Positions 23,646 through 35,135 of a DNA stretch of 64,000 nt are shown piece after piece. This DNA is from Spongilla lacustris (lineage: Eukaryota > Porifera > Demospongiae > Spongillida > Spongillidae), in NCBI GenBank assembly GCA_949361645.1, contig OX442421.1:3701320-3765319 (forward strand), read 5' to 3'. The position numbers and the translations under genes are program-made. The stretch's first letter is position 1; each line of letters starts with the position of its first letter. A model generated the notes under the pieces. The model saw only the letters and a list, made by a program, of their open reading frames with translations, did not search any database and had not been told where the DNA came from.

Positions 23646-23800
23646 ATAGAATTATTTCTACAATGCGATATTCCCAATACATGTAGTATCATTCAATTCA
23701 TAATAAGGACTTTTAATAATTTAACCATAACTAGTTAGTAAATCTAGTCCAATGAGGATAGTATGTTAGATTTAACTAGCATGATCAAGGTTTACGATCA
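23646..23800 (+). repeat. Satellite 1, forward, last partial unit
   Basis: One final C-type unit ends near 23800 (AGCATGATCAAGGTTTACGATC). No satellite 1 sequence is visible to the right of this point. Confidence 0.8.
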
Positions 23801-24484
23801 TAGATAGATGTACATGCATACTCACGTGCGCCCATATATGCATATATCCGACGCTTATAACAAAATAGACATTATCAGGTTTGAGGTAGGTTACCTAACC
23901 TGGCCTACCCCTGGAAATCCCACACGCCTGCCCACCCACCCCCCCCCTCCCACCCCCACTGCTGTGCTCTGCTGCTTTTTGCTGAAACACCCTGGTATAT
24001 GATGCTTCCATGTTACTAGTATTTAGTAATACGTAATATGACAAAGGCAGCTGAAGTGTCATAATCCCAATTATAGTAGGATGTCTGCTGTTCGTTATTT
24101 TGTCCCCATCCACAGCCAACTTCTAGAGTACTTCATGACAACTACCTTTTAAAGCTAGTATAACACACAAGTACATATATGCATGAACCATAGCAGGCAA
24201 AACATGGTCCAGTGAAGCTCGTGCATTTTGCCTCATTAACTCAACTGCTGATATTATTTTTATTAAATAATATATGCATAGCATGTGCACGAAAACCCAA
24301 AAATACACAAGGTTATAGCATGCACTAGAGTCACGAACTAGTGGTGTGAATACTAGTGGTATAAACAAGTCTGGATTCCACATCAGAATCTAGTTGTGCT
24401 TTTTTTGGAGATCATACTGAGTACACAAAATAGACAACTTATACATGTAACTGATAATATCATACACTGTGCAGTGTTTGATAA
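23801..24484. other. Unique DNA; 3' flank of the C4orf17-like gene with a C-rich tract and a small RLE fragment
   Basis: A C-rich run (about 23930-23960) is followed at 24030-24125 by a minus-strand scrap resembling the DGDxI ... SAAF part of family B endonucleases (weak). On the minus strand AATAAA occurs at 24264-24259, about 220 bases beyond the stop of the neighbouring gene, and could be its polyadenylation signal. Nothing else recognisable. Confidence 0.4.
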
Positions 24485-25861
24485 TTATTGATCACTGCAC
24501 TGTATTGTATATGTGAGACGTTTTGTGCCACTTTGTAAGGATCGGCTGTGCTTGGTGATTGACACTTTAGGTAGTAAGCTGCTGAGATGTTGAGATTGTG
24601 CACTTTGGGACCTTGCGTGAGCAGCTGACTGTTTCCCTGTTGGACTGCTATTTGGTAAGAGTTTTGACCAGTCTGATATATCAGCACTTCGGGCTCGTGA
24701 GCTACGTTGAGATGCTAACTTTCCAAGTTGACTTCCCGTTCTAATCACAGTGTCATGTTCTGGAAGCTTGAATGGTGTGGTTGTTTCTTGTTTTTTATAA
24801 CTGGTTTGTACATCAGCATTATTTGGATCACTTTCAATGGATATATCATTTTTAATGACTTGAGCTTTATCTGATTCTGATTTTGGCGAGTATTGGTACC
24901 AACATTCATTGGCTAATGGATAAGCTGGTGCAGTAAATTCCACATCTCCTTCTGCTGCCATCCTTATCATGTTTAGAACAATCATTTTCTCTGAGCAAAA
25001 GAAGGAACTGGACATTATTACATATCAGTTTGTGTTGCAGCTCAATCACCTTGTTCAGAAGCAACACTCAGCCACTCTTGGCATACAGCAATGGAGTTTG
25101 TTTGGAGAATTCTACAAAGCCATTCTAATACCTAACAATTTGGTAACTTGATATTTCCAAGAAATTTCAAATATATGTAACTTACTTTCCTGTCATCAAC
25201 CTCTGTGACTGCTGGAATGAGCATTTCCTTTGGTTCCAATGCATGTATTTTTTTCCCCAGCATCCTATCAATAGCATGTTTGGCTTTTGCTTCTAGTTCA
25301 TCCCTCCAAGTTCTGGTTACTGGAACTGTTAATAAACAATATTCAAATCACACCCACCATTGTTGCTGCTATATTTAAAAATCACCTATGCCTACTGCTG
25401 GTATTGATTTCAACTTGTTTGCACCATATCGAGTGTTGCCTGGTGGCCTGTATGGTTCTCCAAGTAGCTCTCGAGATGGTGGAGATAGTAACATTCGAGG
25501 TGATATATTATCCTCCACACAACAAATAGGTGAGTCCAGTAGCCCTTTGATGTGAAAGACACGTTCTATATATTTAAGCCAAAGTAAATTCAATCACACC
25601 AGTTAAATTCACTCTTTTACCAGGATGTGGATTGTGTCTGCTATAATATGCAATCTTTTTCTTTCCCGATGGGTAAAACTGGGAACTGGACGAAAGAAAC
25701 TACCGAGGAAAACAAAAGCGAATACATATATACACACGTTTACAAGCGTACATAAGTGAACGTACATTTTGCTGTTCCAGTGAGTGAGAGAGGCCATTCA
25801 AGCTTATGGGATTTCTCACTAACAGCCCCTCCTGTCCCTTCGGTACGAACGAAGAAGCCAT
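24485..25861 (-). CDS. C4orf17/TBATA (Spatial)-like protein, six exons, complete
   Basis: Six exons on the minus strand keep phase throughout: 25861-25766, 25699-25621, 25565-25386, 25325-25186, 25131-25050 and 24990-24485, giving 360 codons plus stop. Introns are 50-66 bases with GT-AG ends. The start ATG opens exon 1 (MASSFVPKGQEGLL). A junction-spanning HNPHP-ERVFHIKGL block followed by SPICCVEDN matches the PHPxxVxHIxxLxxxPICxV motif of human C4orf17 and TBATA. A later helical stretch (VLEWLCRILQTNSIAVCQEW, then EKMIVLNMIRMAAEG) matches the other conserved block. The C-terminus is Ser/Gln-rich. Length is close to human C4orf17 (about 360 aa). Family function is poorly known; TBATA is expressed in testis, thymus and brain. 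The motif plus splice agreement makes the call firm; orthology to one or the other is not resolved. Confidence 0.82.
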
Positions 25862-26744
25862 TTACCTTTTTTTTTTCTACCTTAACGTCGCACCTTGAGG
25901 TGTAAGGTCGTGTGCTAATTCCTTTGCAGCCAATTAGCCCCACCCATCATTCTACGCCTTTTTTAGTTGCTAAGCAACGAATTGTATTACATCGATCGTA
26001 GTTAAGTATTAGCTAGCTAGGCTATTAGTCGGGCGGGTGCCGGGGTGCGCCACCCGGTACCCCATGTATACCGGTAATAATGTCATTGTAAAAAATAAAT
26101 AGCGATATACATACCCACAATATGGATAGCAAGAGTGCCACTGTAATGTACTTGTGGTCGAGTGGTTTGTTACATGGCTAATTGGCTACATCAGCCTACA
26201 TGTATCACTATTATAAGTAGCGCGATTCGAATCCCAGTTCAGCTAATTTTTTTTCTATAAAGACAAGTTCTTAATTTTCTAATTTCAAGCTGGTGCATTC
26301 TGGCTTATACATGTATTAGTGGTTTACGACGACGTCGATCAGAGGTACCGTGTTTATGGCCCGGGGTCCATCGGATTTTCTCCCCTAAGTCGTATATCCA
26401 CTATTCAAGAATGTACGGTGGCATAACGCCGGTTCTTGTTCGTCATGACCGAAGTTGAAAGGCTTTAAATTAAGGTGGCGACACCGCTTCTAGCTGGTTT
26501 CTTGCTGACTTGGAATGTGTCACTCAGCAGAAATTCTCTTCGGAGAAACAGATAGTTGAGGTGCGTGGATCGCCATCTTCCCTCCTACTTCTGGTGCCAC
26601 CTTTTTGTGTGCCTAGCCTACTTTTTATTTGGCCACTGGCTCTCTTCCTCATTTCACAAAGTCTGGAGGACTAAATAAATATCACCCTGCATAGTGAATA
26701 TTATAGAATTATAGCGAGAATTATGGTGTCAGTTATTTTATTCA
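25862..26744. other. Upstream region of the C4orf17-like gene; tRNA-like sequence
   Basis: No protein gene recognised. Just upstream of the ATG at 25861 is a T-rich run. A sequence with RNA polymerase III promoter-like boxes lies at 26148-26240 (separate entry). The rest (26240-26744) is unique sequence in which I see nothing identifiable. Confidence 0.35.
26148..26240 (+). other. tRNA-like / SINE-like sequence with A and B boxes
   Basis: TGGTCGAGTGG at 26155-26165 fits the A-box consensus and resembles the D-arm of Leu/Ser tRNAs. GATTCGAATCC at 26224-26234 fits a B box with one mismatch. The spacing (about 58 bases between boxes) would suit a long-variable-arm tRNA, but neither the acceptor stem nor the T stem pairs well. 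A decayed tRNA gene or a tRNA-derived SINE head is more likely than a working tRNA. Confidence 0.3.
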
Positions 26745-26820
26745 TGTGGAGAAGTGGTGTTGGAATGGATTATGGTGCTGGGCTACCGGCAGAATTGCCA
26801 AAATTGGATGAACACTTTAT
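26745..26820 (+). pseudogene. Short RLE retrotransposon C-terminal scrap (family A)
   Basis: MWRSGVGMDYGAGLPAEL on the plus strand resembles the WRS-G-G-DDGAPL end of family A (compare 8291-8360 and 6276-6330). It is only about 25 codons, followed by T-rich DNA and an AT-rich tail. The call depends on this one motif. Confidence 0.4.
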
Positions 26821-27027
26821 TTCATTCTTTTGTTCTGTCATTTTGTTGTTTATGTTTCCTCTTTTACTGTTATTAATTAAACTATATTTAATAACGATAC
26901 ACTATCATAAACTGCCTATAGTTATTATTATTTATGATACATATATATATAATTATATAATAATAATAATTATAACATATATGTATACATATAATATATA
27001 CAATTTAAACACAACACAATGTCAAAC

Positions 27028-27265
27028 ACATACTCTAGATAGAATGGCCCTGGAGTTGGCTCTTATCAGGGTCAAGTTTAATCTGCCATAGATCAGATTT
27101 GTAGTGACGGACTTAGGCTGCCCCAGTCGGGTGGCTAGTCTTCCGGCAAGTCTGGAGAGACTACGTTGAACTTCAGGTCCCCAACTTCCATAGGACTCTA
27201 CCACCAAAGGGATGCAAACCCAACCTAACTCTCCACATTTTGCATCATTACTGTGGTGCTTTATT
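27028..27265 (-). pseudogene. RLE retrotransposon relic (family B), C-terminal end
   Basis: The minus strand reads SNDAKCGELGWVCIPLVVES, then YGSWGPE, RLAGRLATR and YGRLNLTLIRANSRAILSR, ending near 27028. It is an uninterrupted C-terminal module of about 75 codons with no endonuclease upstream, so a short 5' truncation. The 3' side is an AT-rich tract with TTATTATTATTA. Confidence 0.72.
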
Positions 27266-27344
27266 ATTATTATTATACATGAACAGAATATGTAATACAC
27301 ACAACACTTAAATCACACTACAGTTAATTAAATCTTAAGTTGGG

Positions 27345-27965
27345 AGCCACCTGGAAAGGATCGCTGTCGCATTCGCTCTCACCAAGTGCAGGTTGAGCCT
27401 ACTGTAAGCTCAGACAGCACAGCTAATTTTGTTTTGCCCGATGTTATGGCAAGACGAGAGGCAAGCATTTTAAATGAATCTATGGCTTCTTTTCCCCAAG
27501 CACCATACGACTCTGCAACCAGAGATATATATACAACACCACCCCAAGGCATTGCATTTGGGGTCATTTTCTGCGTGTTTACGCTCTTCAGTGGACAAGG
27601 CGGCTGCCCCAGCTGATAATCCCGCTACTGATACATTTTTTGAATTTAGCGGTGACGTCACTGAGATATCAAAGGCAGCTAGCTGGTTTACCAAGGGCCC
27701 AATTGGGTAGCAAAATGTCTGCGGGGCGTGAGTGGTAATGGTCTGAAGTAAGGTTGCTGCCCATCTCCACCTTCACACTCAAGTGTGCTCTATGGCAAGT
27801 CTCCACCAACACATTGCGCAGATGGTTGTGATGGATGACCATTTTTTGCATGTTGTGGCGTGGTGACCAAGGTGATCTAATGCACTGTTTGGGCATAGGG
27901 CACACTAACCATTAGAGATGTCCAAACCAAGCCACCACTTGACAGCTACCTGGAATACTGAAGGC
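27345..27965 (-). pseudogene. RLE retrotransposon relic (family B), zinc knuckle through C-terminus
   Basis: Reading from 27965 on the minus strand: AVKWWLGLDIS, a CCHC-like knuckle (CALCPNSALDHLGHHATTC), an HHN version of the RHN motif, ETCHRAHLSVKVEMGSNL, RPADILLPNWALGKPA (the PD...D region), FDISVTSPLN, KHAENDPKCNALGW, and SYGAWGKEA through LASRLA. Frameshifts separate these pieces near 27900, 27690 and 27560. This is the copy that shows family B domain order most fully, linking the endonuclease to the C-terminal module. Confidence 0.75.
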
Positions 27966-28670
27966 TCAAGATGAAGGCAACAGACGAGCCTTATCAGCAA
28001 CAGAAGAAGCAATCAGGATGCTATTGAACTGATGGATATCAATCTTGCTTGAAAGTTGCTTTTGATGGACTGGATATGAAATATATATGAGTGCATAATT
28101 TTATTCTATACAGTCTCCTACAAATCTTTGCTAGTTTACTATTATTGTATAAGCTGAGATGTTAAGCACATGACAAAACTGATTAATTTACCACATATTA
28201 GTTTTTATAAACTGTGGTGGTGTAAATAAGAACATTCTCTAGGAAAACATTGGTAGCATATAGGATAGAACTGGACAATGGTGGTGTAAAAAGCACAGAA
28301 GTAAAGTTTGACAAAAATTAGACCAGGAAAATAGGCCTATATTTAGCACACACTTCTAAAATAGAGCGTGCTGAGGATATGCTAAAATTCCCGGTCTAAA
28401 TCTTGTTTCCGTGCTTATTCATTGTGCTATATGCTACCCTTTAAATTCTCTGTTCTTTATAAACTTTATACATGTAAACTCTGGTGGATTAAGCAATCGT
28501 GTCATGTGCAATAATACCAGTTAGCACAATAAAATCTCACCCTCTTACTTTTTTCCCAGAATGATAATTTTTTACTAGCAAATATAAATTTAAATATTTG
28601 TAGAGGACTCCAAACAATAAAATTGATAAGATACACAAATTAAATAACACCATAATTCAAGTACACATGT
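27966..28670. other. Unique DNA containing a candidate foldback element
   Basis: No gene seen. At 28252-28438 the ends read GGTAGCATATAG and CTATATGCTACC, with further complementary blocks inside (described separately). The rest is AT-rich with no recognisable feature. Confidence 0.4.
28252..28438. mobile_element. Candidate foldback/MITE-like inverted repeat
   Basis: Terminal 12-base inverted repeats (GGTAGCATATAG / CTATATGCTACC) enclose about 160 bases. Internal complementary blocks (AGCAC, AAAC or AAAG runs, and AGACC/GGTCT) extend the pairing imperfectly to about 45 bases per arm. No coding capacity. No target-site duplication was evident, so it could also be a decayed palindrome of other origin. 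Confidence 0.35.
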
Positions 28671-29410
28671 ACATTGTCCCTTGCTATGGCTGTCACCAGG
28701 GTGATATTTAGCCTCCCAAACTTTATGCAATGAGGAGAAGCCAGTGGCTAAGCAATTTAAAATGAAGGGGAAACATTGTAACCACTACTGTCCAGTTCAA
28801 TCCTTGCTAAAAATGATAACGTGTGTTACACATCGATGATGTGCATATGCACTTAACTTGTGAATCCTTTAGTGCCGCTCATGTACACAGATCATGCTAT
28901 TACATACCTTTTGATGGTAGTTTTGTTACAAGTTCTAAGACCCTTACGCCTCTTTGGAGCTTACTTTGAGATCTTGCAATTGTTGTACCTACCATGTCGA
29001 AGGCAGCTGAGGTGCCACAATCCCAATAGGTAACTAGGATAATATGTCTGCAGGCCGTGTTTTGGAATTATCATGTCCCCATCCACATCAAGGTGTGCAG
29101 ATAAACCAGCTCGCTGAAAGGTGCTGTTGTAGATCACGTTTCGAATAGTGTTGTGCCTGGTTGTTATACGTCACCTCCTCTTTAATTTAGCATGTGACAC
29201 AGTGGTAACCCAGAGGGTCAAGTGCACAGTTGGGACACAGAGAACAAACCATTGGATTTCCATCCAAACTCAATGAGGGATTGACTCCCAACCACCATTT
29301 CACTGCTGTTTCAAACTCACTCCCGCAGGTCAAGGTGCAAGCTGATGGAAGGCCAGGGACAACTGTCTGAAATCCAAGCTGATGCATGGGGTGATGATAT
29401 AGAACAATAG
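28671..29410 (-). pseudogene. RLE retrotransposon relic (family B-like), split
   Basis: The minus strand from 29400 shows ETAVKWWLGVNPSLSLDG, a CCHC knuckle (CSLCPNCALDPLGYHCVTC), then RHNTIRNVIYNSTFQRAGLS and HLDVDGDMI, with frame changes around 29190. Some 300 bases further on, in the same orientation, FGRLNITLVTAIA (about 28735-28690) gives the C-terminal module. The order is correct for one element, with a degraded middle between 28780 and 28980. Two separate fragments cannot be excluded. Confidence 0.65.
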
Positions 29411-29978
29411 GATCCTTAACAACTAACAGTCGTAAAATGAGTTACTTCGTTTTAACAGAGTACTCTGTCTGTGGATCATATTACCGTGCGGTCCGTAAAT
29501 AGCAACATACATATTACGTTAACTGACGTCATTCAACGCCTATAAATCAATTTGCAACTGCATCAGTTTAATTTCTCCGACTGGAAACAGCGTTCTTCTG
29601 GAATTATTTTGCTACATACGTGTTTAGTAAGTGTACAGAAGTAGATTAAAATGTATTTCGAACAGTATTACGTCCATGCATACACAATTGCATAAATGCT
29701 ACAATCATTTGAAGCTAATTTCGTCTATATGCATGTATACGAAAGTACAAACGCGTAGTCAGGTGCATGTGATGAAAGGAAGGAGGGAAGAGATGGAGAG
29801 CCACAAAGGGCGAGTAAAAGAATACGCAGGCCAGCCTACGTTCAGTTATAAACACTCGATCGAATACCACGCCCCCGTAGGCAAACATGGTACATGTTTG
29901 CATATCACTCAAGTACTGTACATATGATTTGCTCCAAAAACTATTGCTGATTGTTAGAGTCACAAATGTGCACACCTA

Positions 29979-30025
<47 letters not shown>

Positions 30026-30438
30026 TATACTGCAGTGTTGGAAGGAATTTGAAAAGTTGTAATTAGTTTATGTACCATACTCCTCCTCCTTAATTCATTG
30101 CGCCCATCTAGATTCTAGAAGAGAAATGAGCTATCAATGTACATCCATTACATGTATGTACGTGCTATCACATGCACAGACATTGGACTGTGATATCATG
30201 CTCTTTGCACCCAAAGGGTTAATTACCGAACATCTTCAATCATCATAACCTAGAGATTAGGTTGATTTGCAGTGTTTCCACAGAAAATGAACTGGATTTG
30301 TAAATACCTATGTCAGAGGGCGCCCAATTAAATTTAGCTACGCGTGCAAGTTTGTATATGTTTACATTTAAATATGTACGTTATTTGAATGGATGTCTAT
30401 TTCCCACCAGTTGTGCTGGGTAATTGCATTCAAGAGCA
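29411..30438. other. Intergenic DNA with an (AT)n microsatellite
   Basis: A perfect (AT)n run covers about 29978-30020. No gene recognised; open frames at 29631-29927 and on the opposite strand overlap each other and lack domains. The first coding exon of the ankyrin gene begins at 30439. Confidence 0.5.
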
Positions 30439-33400
30439 ATGGATGAGGTATGCCTCACTAATCACTTAGTGTCTGTACTTATGATGAAATCAAATGGTCA
30501 ATTCTCAGTGTCAATTACAAGTACAATGTACTGTGCATATAGTAATTTAATTTGCACTAAATATGATGTTGAAGCAAATTTTAGTAACTTACAAAAAATT
30601 AAGCACACGGGTGTAATTTTACAGTAAGAGTAGTGTTTGCTGATCTTTGACCTTAATTACCAGTATTGTTGTTATTAACTTAACGGAGTGGGCATTGATG
30701 GAAGTATATAATATTACATGTATGTATTAATAATGATATTACAATACAAATATTAACTTTACAATACCACTAATCACAAATATTATTAATTATATTATTA
30801 GATTTGATAACTAAAATTTCATTATCTAAGCACTGCAAAGTACACATACATGCATGTATTTGCATCACACATTTATAAATAATGTATAATATCTTGCAAT
30901 AATTAGCAATAATTCTTCTGTCAGTACCAGCACTTAGCTGATACACATCACCTATAAACATATCATCTTTTTCCTATGTACAAGACAGTTTGCATGTATA
31001 GAGGAACAAGTGTGAAATTACAGTGGTGGACAATTTTGCATCTTCTATAATTATTTTTATAAAAAATATGACTCAACTTTAGTGGGTGAAAACTAAATCA
31101 CTTGGAGCATTACATGATCAAGAAATATTATTAACAGAGTACTTAAAACATTGTCACCTATTAATAGTGTCTTGTATAAAGGATAAATGACCTTTTAAGT
31201 CATGAACATTTGGACCAGGACATGTGGCACATGAAAACTCATATAAATGCAGTCCAGCTACTACTCATATGATTTCATTTAAGTTTCAGAAGCAATTTCT
31301 GAGTGCCTGCAAAAGTGGAGATGTAACGTTGGCAAAGGAGTTTCTGAACCAAGGAGTAAAAGTGGAGTCTATGGATGAGGTTTGCCTTGTAGCATGTGAG
31401 AAGTATACAAAATGTCTTTTGAGTAGGTAGATTTACAGTATAGGGATGTTACAGTATATAGGGACATCTGTGAAATCTATTCTATTTCACTGTTTATAGG
31501 TATATGTACATGTGTGCACATGCAGTGTGTATTTTATGTGCCACTTCTAACAGGCAGGAAGGACAGCACTGAATTGGGCTTCGTGGAAGGGTCATACACC
31601 TATTGTAAACTTGTTGCTTGCCAATGAAGCTGATGTGAATACAAAGGGAGTGGTGAGTGTAACATTCACATGCATGTGCATGTACTTTAAATTAAGGTAC
31701 ATGTACACCTAGATTTTGTGTAGTAATTTGCTTGGTTTGAGCACAAGCTTAAGCTGTTGATTTCAACATTGACTACAGTCAAAGTGTTCCAATGCTAGCT
31801 TTCTTTTATGTATACATATATCTGAGGATTTGTTGCACGTTTACATAGTTTTATGATGCAGATGACATGATCTTGCTGTAGGACATCATTACCTGTGTCA
31901 GTCACAACAATCGTCTCTCACTTCAATGTTCCAGTGAGTGCATGTACAGTATTGGGTCTAGGTCACATCATATGCTACAAAGCAATCAACGTTAAGGCAG
32001 GTCTAGTATCTAAGTACATGTATAACGTTTAGTAGCTGTCAATGATTGTCAAAAAATGTATATCAAACTACGGGTGTTAAAATACAAGAAACAAAGAGAA
32101 TGGTAACTTCCACCTTTAAACATTGCTGAGATTGGCTGATTGGCTTAAATCACAAATTACACAATAAATCCACATCCAGTGATTGTGTGAGTGTGAAATG
32201 CGATTGCTTGTTATCAATAGCTGTAAAACATGGCAATAATGCAGTTGTATTAAGTTGTGTACACACAGAACTGCATACATGTAAGTTCAACCTTTTAAAA
32301 TGCATGTATGTATTAAAAATAGTCTATAGTCCAAATAACTTCTTTCATTGTTAGTTTGGACAAACAGCACTACATATGGCCTCAGAAAAGGGTTTTGCAG
32401 AGATAGTATCAGCCTTGTTAGAAAAAGGAGCTGACATCAATGGATGTAATAATGTGAGGCACTTATTGTTTGTTACATTGTGTACATTTACGTGTATGCC
32501 TAGCTAGGAATTATTGGTGTTCGATTGTTGCTCAGTAATTTTGGTTACTACATGTATTTCCATTTATGCAGGGAGGTCGAACTGCTCTTCATAGAGCTAC
32601 AAACAGAGGTCACATTGAAATCATTCGCATGCTGCTAGATAGAGGATCCAATATCAGTATCAAAGACAATGTGAGTTGAACACTACTTGTTAATAACTGT
32701 GACTGAACATTATATTTGGACATCATTTGAATTTGAACAGCCACCAATGACATGAGCGTTATGTGCATTAGAATTATTTCAGAACACAGTTGCATTGACC
32801 TACCATGCTGGTTAGAAGGTCTTAGCAAGTGTGTCGCTCAGAGACACACCAATGCCTGTCAACAATCCTTGAATCAGACCAGAATTGTACTTCAATTGAA
32901 CTAATATAACCTTACAACATGTGATTTAACCATTGAAGTAATTCATGGAAGTTTATATTCAAGCACATGGACATACATGCTGTTTTACACTAAACATTTA
33001 ATCCAACATAATTTAACAACATTGCTCAGGATGGGGAAACCGCACTTGATATTGCCAGGAGGCATGAGGCTGCTGACATCATTCAGCTTCTGGAAGCTTC
33101 CCTACAAACAAAGGTATATACATAACAGTTGATACAACCATATTTGTGAGTGTAAAGTTATGCCGTGTTAAGATTAAGCAAGAATGTAATACATCCATAC
33201 ATTTAGTATGATCCAATGTATCAGCACACATACATGTAGGCATGTACATTAGATCCTTAGAATTTCAGTGAGCAAATTTATATGTACAAATTAAAATTAA
33301 ATTGGTGATGTAGGATTTTTGTTTATGAAAAATAAGGAAACAAGGATTAGGGAAATTATACATTCGTAAATCTATAAACCTCAGAAATTCATCATAAAAG

Positions 33401-35135
33401 TTTCTAACTTCTAGGTCCTTTCCATGACCACTAGCATTATGCTTCAAATACTTCAACCTTTTATCAGAACATATCTTATCTTATCAGATCCAGAATAAGG
33501 AGAATCCTTTTTAAGGTTCGAATCTGGGAACGAATGCACGTTAACTCTGTTGTCTGAGCTTTCTAAGCATCGGCAGTTTTACTACATTGTAGGCGTTCAA
33601 CGGTTCTATCGAAGCATGCTCGCTAAAGTCCTTGATCGTAGGCAATATCGAATCATATTCACTTGTTGTATACACATAACTAGGTTCACCAATTACCTGT
33701 AACAAGTGCTTTATTAGAGCTGGCTGGATTGTAGAAAAAATAATGATGTGAAGCACATGGGAACTTAATTCTACACATGTACGTGCTTTAACTATGAAAC
33801 TGTTAGCAAACACTAAAATCACACCAGTCATTATGACTTCTAACTTGAAATGACAGTCATTTTAACAAGGCAGCATTGTTTCCTAACTTTGTGACTGACT
33901 CTGTATTGTTTATGGACATGAGGCCAGAAGTTTCAAAGCCTAGTTTCCAGTGCAAAATGAGCTTTGTGTGCAAACTTGTAAGGTATACAACATGTACATG
34001 TATCCTGTGCCTGGGCACTTCAGTTTCTAGCCAAGTTTTTTAATCCATAATTATATTACCTCCATTAGGCATTTCAACATATGGAAATGATGCCAGACGT
34101 GTAAGTTTACTATTATTGATAGCACAGTACATGTACATGTGCAGTGATTTTATTTCCATGTGATAATTCAGATGCTAAATAATGTATGATCAAAGAATGT
34201 GCATGTAAAGCGATGTTATTTGAAGTCAAAATTTTGGAGCCATCCTACCCATAAGACAAGTCTTTTGATAAGTATGGCGATTTTTGACATGACATGAAAG
34301 TGGCAGTCCACCCTTTCTCTTGATTGGATTTGCATTACAGATACTTATGTTACTAAGTATTGTTACCGCATTTAACAAGCCAAATTTGTCCAGAAATTTC
34401 CCATCAGATTTGTCCAGCTAGTGGTAGAAGTTTTTACGTAAGGTATTTTTTTGCAAGCCCTCTGGAGGTCTCAATATATAAAATATGAATCTAGCTTATT
34501 ACAGAATGACAAATAGAAGGAATAGTATGGCATGCTTTAATCATATTATCTAAACCCTAATGTGAATACTGTATTCAACGATACAACATGTTTGACATGT
34601 CATTTCTTCACTGCAGTACACATACTCTTTCCTCTTCTGGAATCAATGATTCCTCAGGGGTAAATTACTGTTATCATAATCTACATGAATGTATATCTAA
34701 GTTGTGTGTAGCCTTCATTTAATCACTACCATTTGACTGCTTTGCTATATACAAAGTTTGTTCTTTTATAATATCTGGATTTATTTATAATTTCCCTGCT
34801 ACTCAAACATGTAAACTAGATCTGTTGTATGTGTTTGATAAAAATTTATGATACTCATATTTATTACACATGTATGTTTACATCCAAAAGGGGAATGCAC
34901 CATTTGGATACAGCTATGCTGTCACCTATGCAAAGCAAGCTACATGATCTTTTTTTGGGCACATGTACATGTATTTTTTGTTTGTGCGTGAATGCATTAT
35001 GCAGACATTTCATTGTAGTTGGGTATTTTTTTTTCCAATGTCTATTTTTTGTGTTTTAATACTAAATGGAGAAAATAATTATAACAGTTCTCATCAGCAG
35101 ATATGGCTTGGGGAGCATGTGAGGTTGATAGATAG
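30439..35135 (+). CDS. Small ankyrin-repeat protein, nine coding exons
   Basis: Proposed coding exons: 30439-30447, 31290-31379, 31554-31652, 32355-32453, 32572-32670, 33030-33113, 34069-34100, 34617-34659 and 35088-35135, total 200 codons plus stop. Exons 3 to 5 are each exactly 99 bases, phase 0, and encode one 33-residue ankyrin repeat each (GRTALNWASWKGHTPIVNLL, GQTALHMASEKG, GRTALHRATNRGH); exon 6 carries DGETALDIARRHEA. All have GT-AG borders. Exon 1 is only MDE, with an upstream in-frame TAA; it and the last three short exons are less certain. No signal peptide or membrane segment. The repeats predict a protein-binding scaffold; no specific orthologue is recognised. Confidence 0.72.
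33114..34068 (+). other. Largest resolved intron of the ankyrin gene (intron 6)
   Basis: About 955 bases between the last ankyrin exon and exon 7. It holds no recognisable gene or repeat; minus-strand open frames here lack domains. Confidence 0.4.

Noticed and set aside
24460..24687. Second minus-strand frame overlapping the last C4orf17-like exon
   Set aside because: It is an alternative frame of that exon. The splice-consistent frame is 24990-24485.
29978..30020. (AT)n run as a possible replication origin or TATA region
   Set aside because: It is a plain microsatellite; nothing else supports an origin or promoter.
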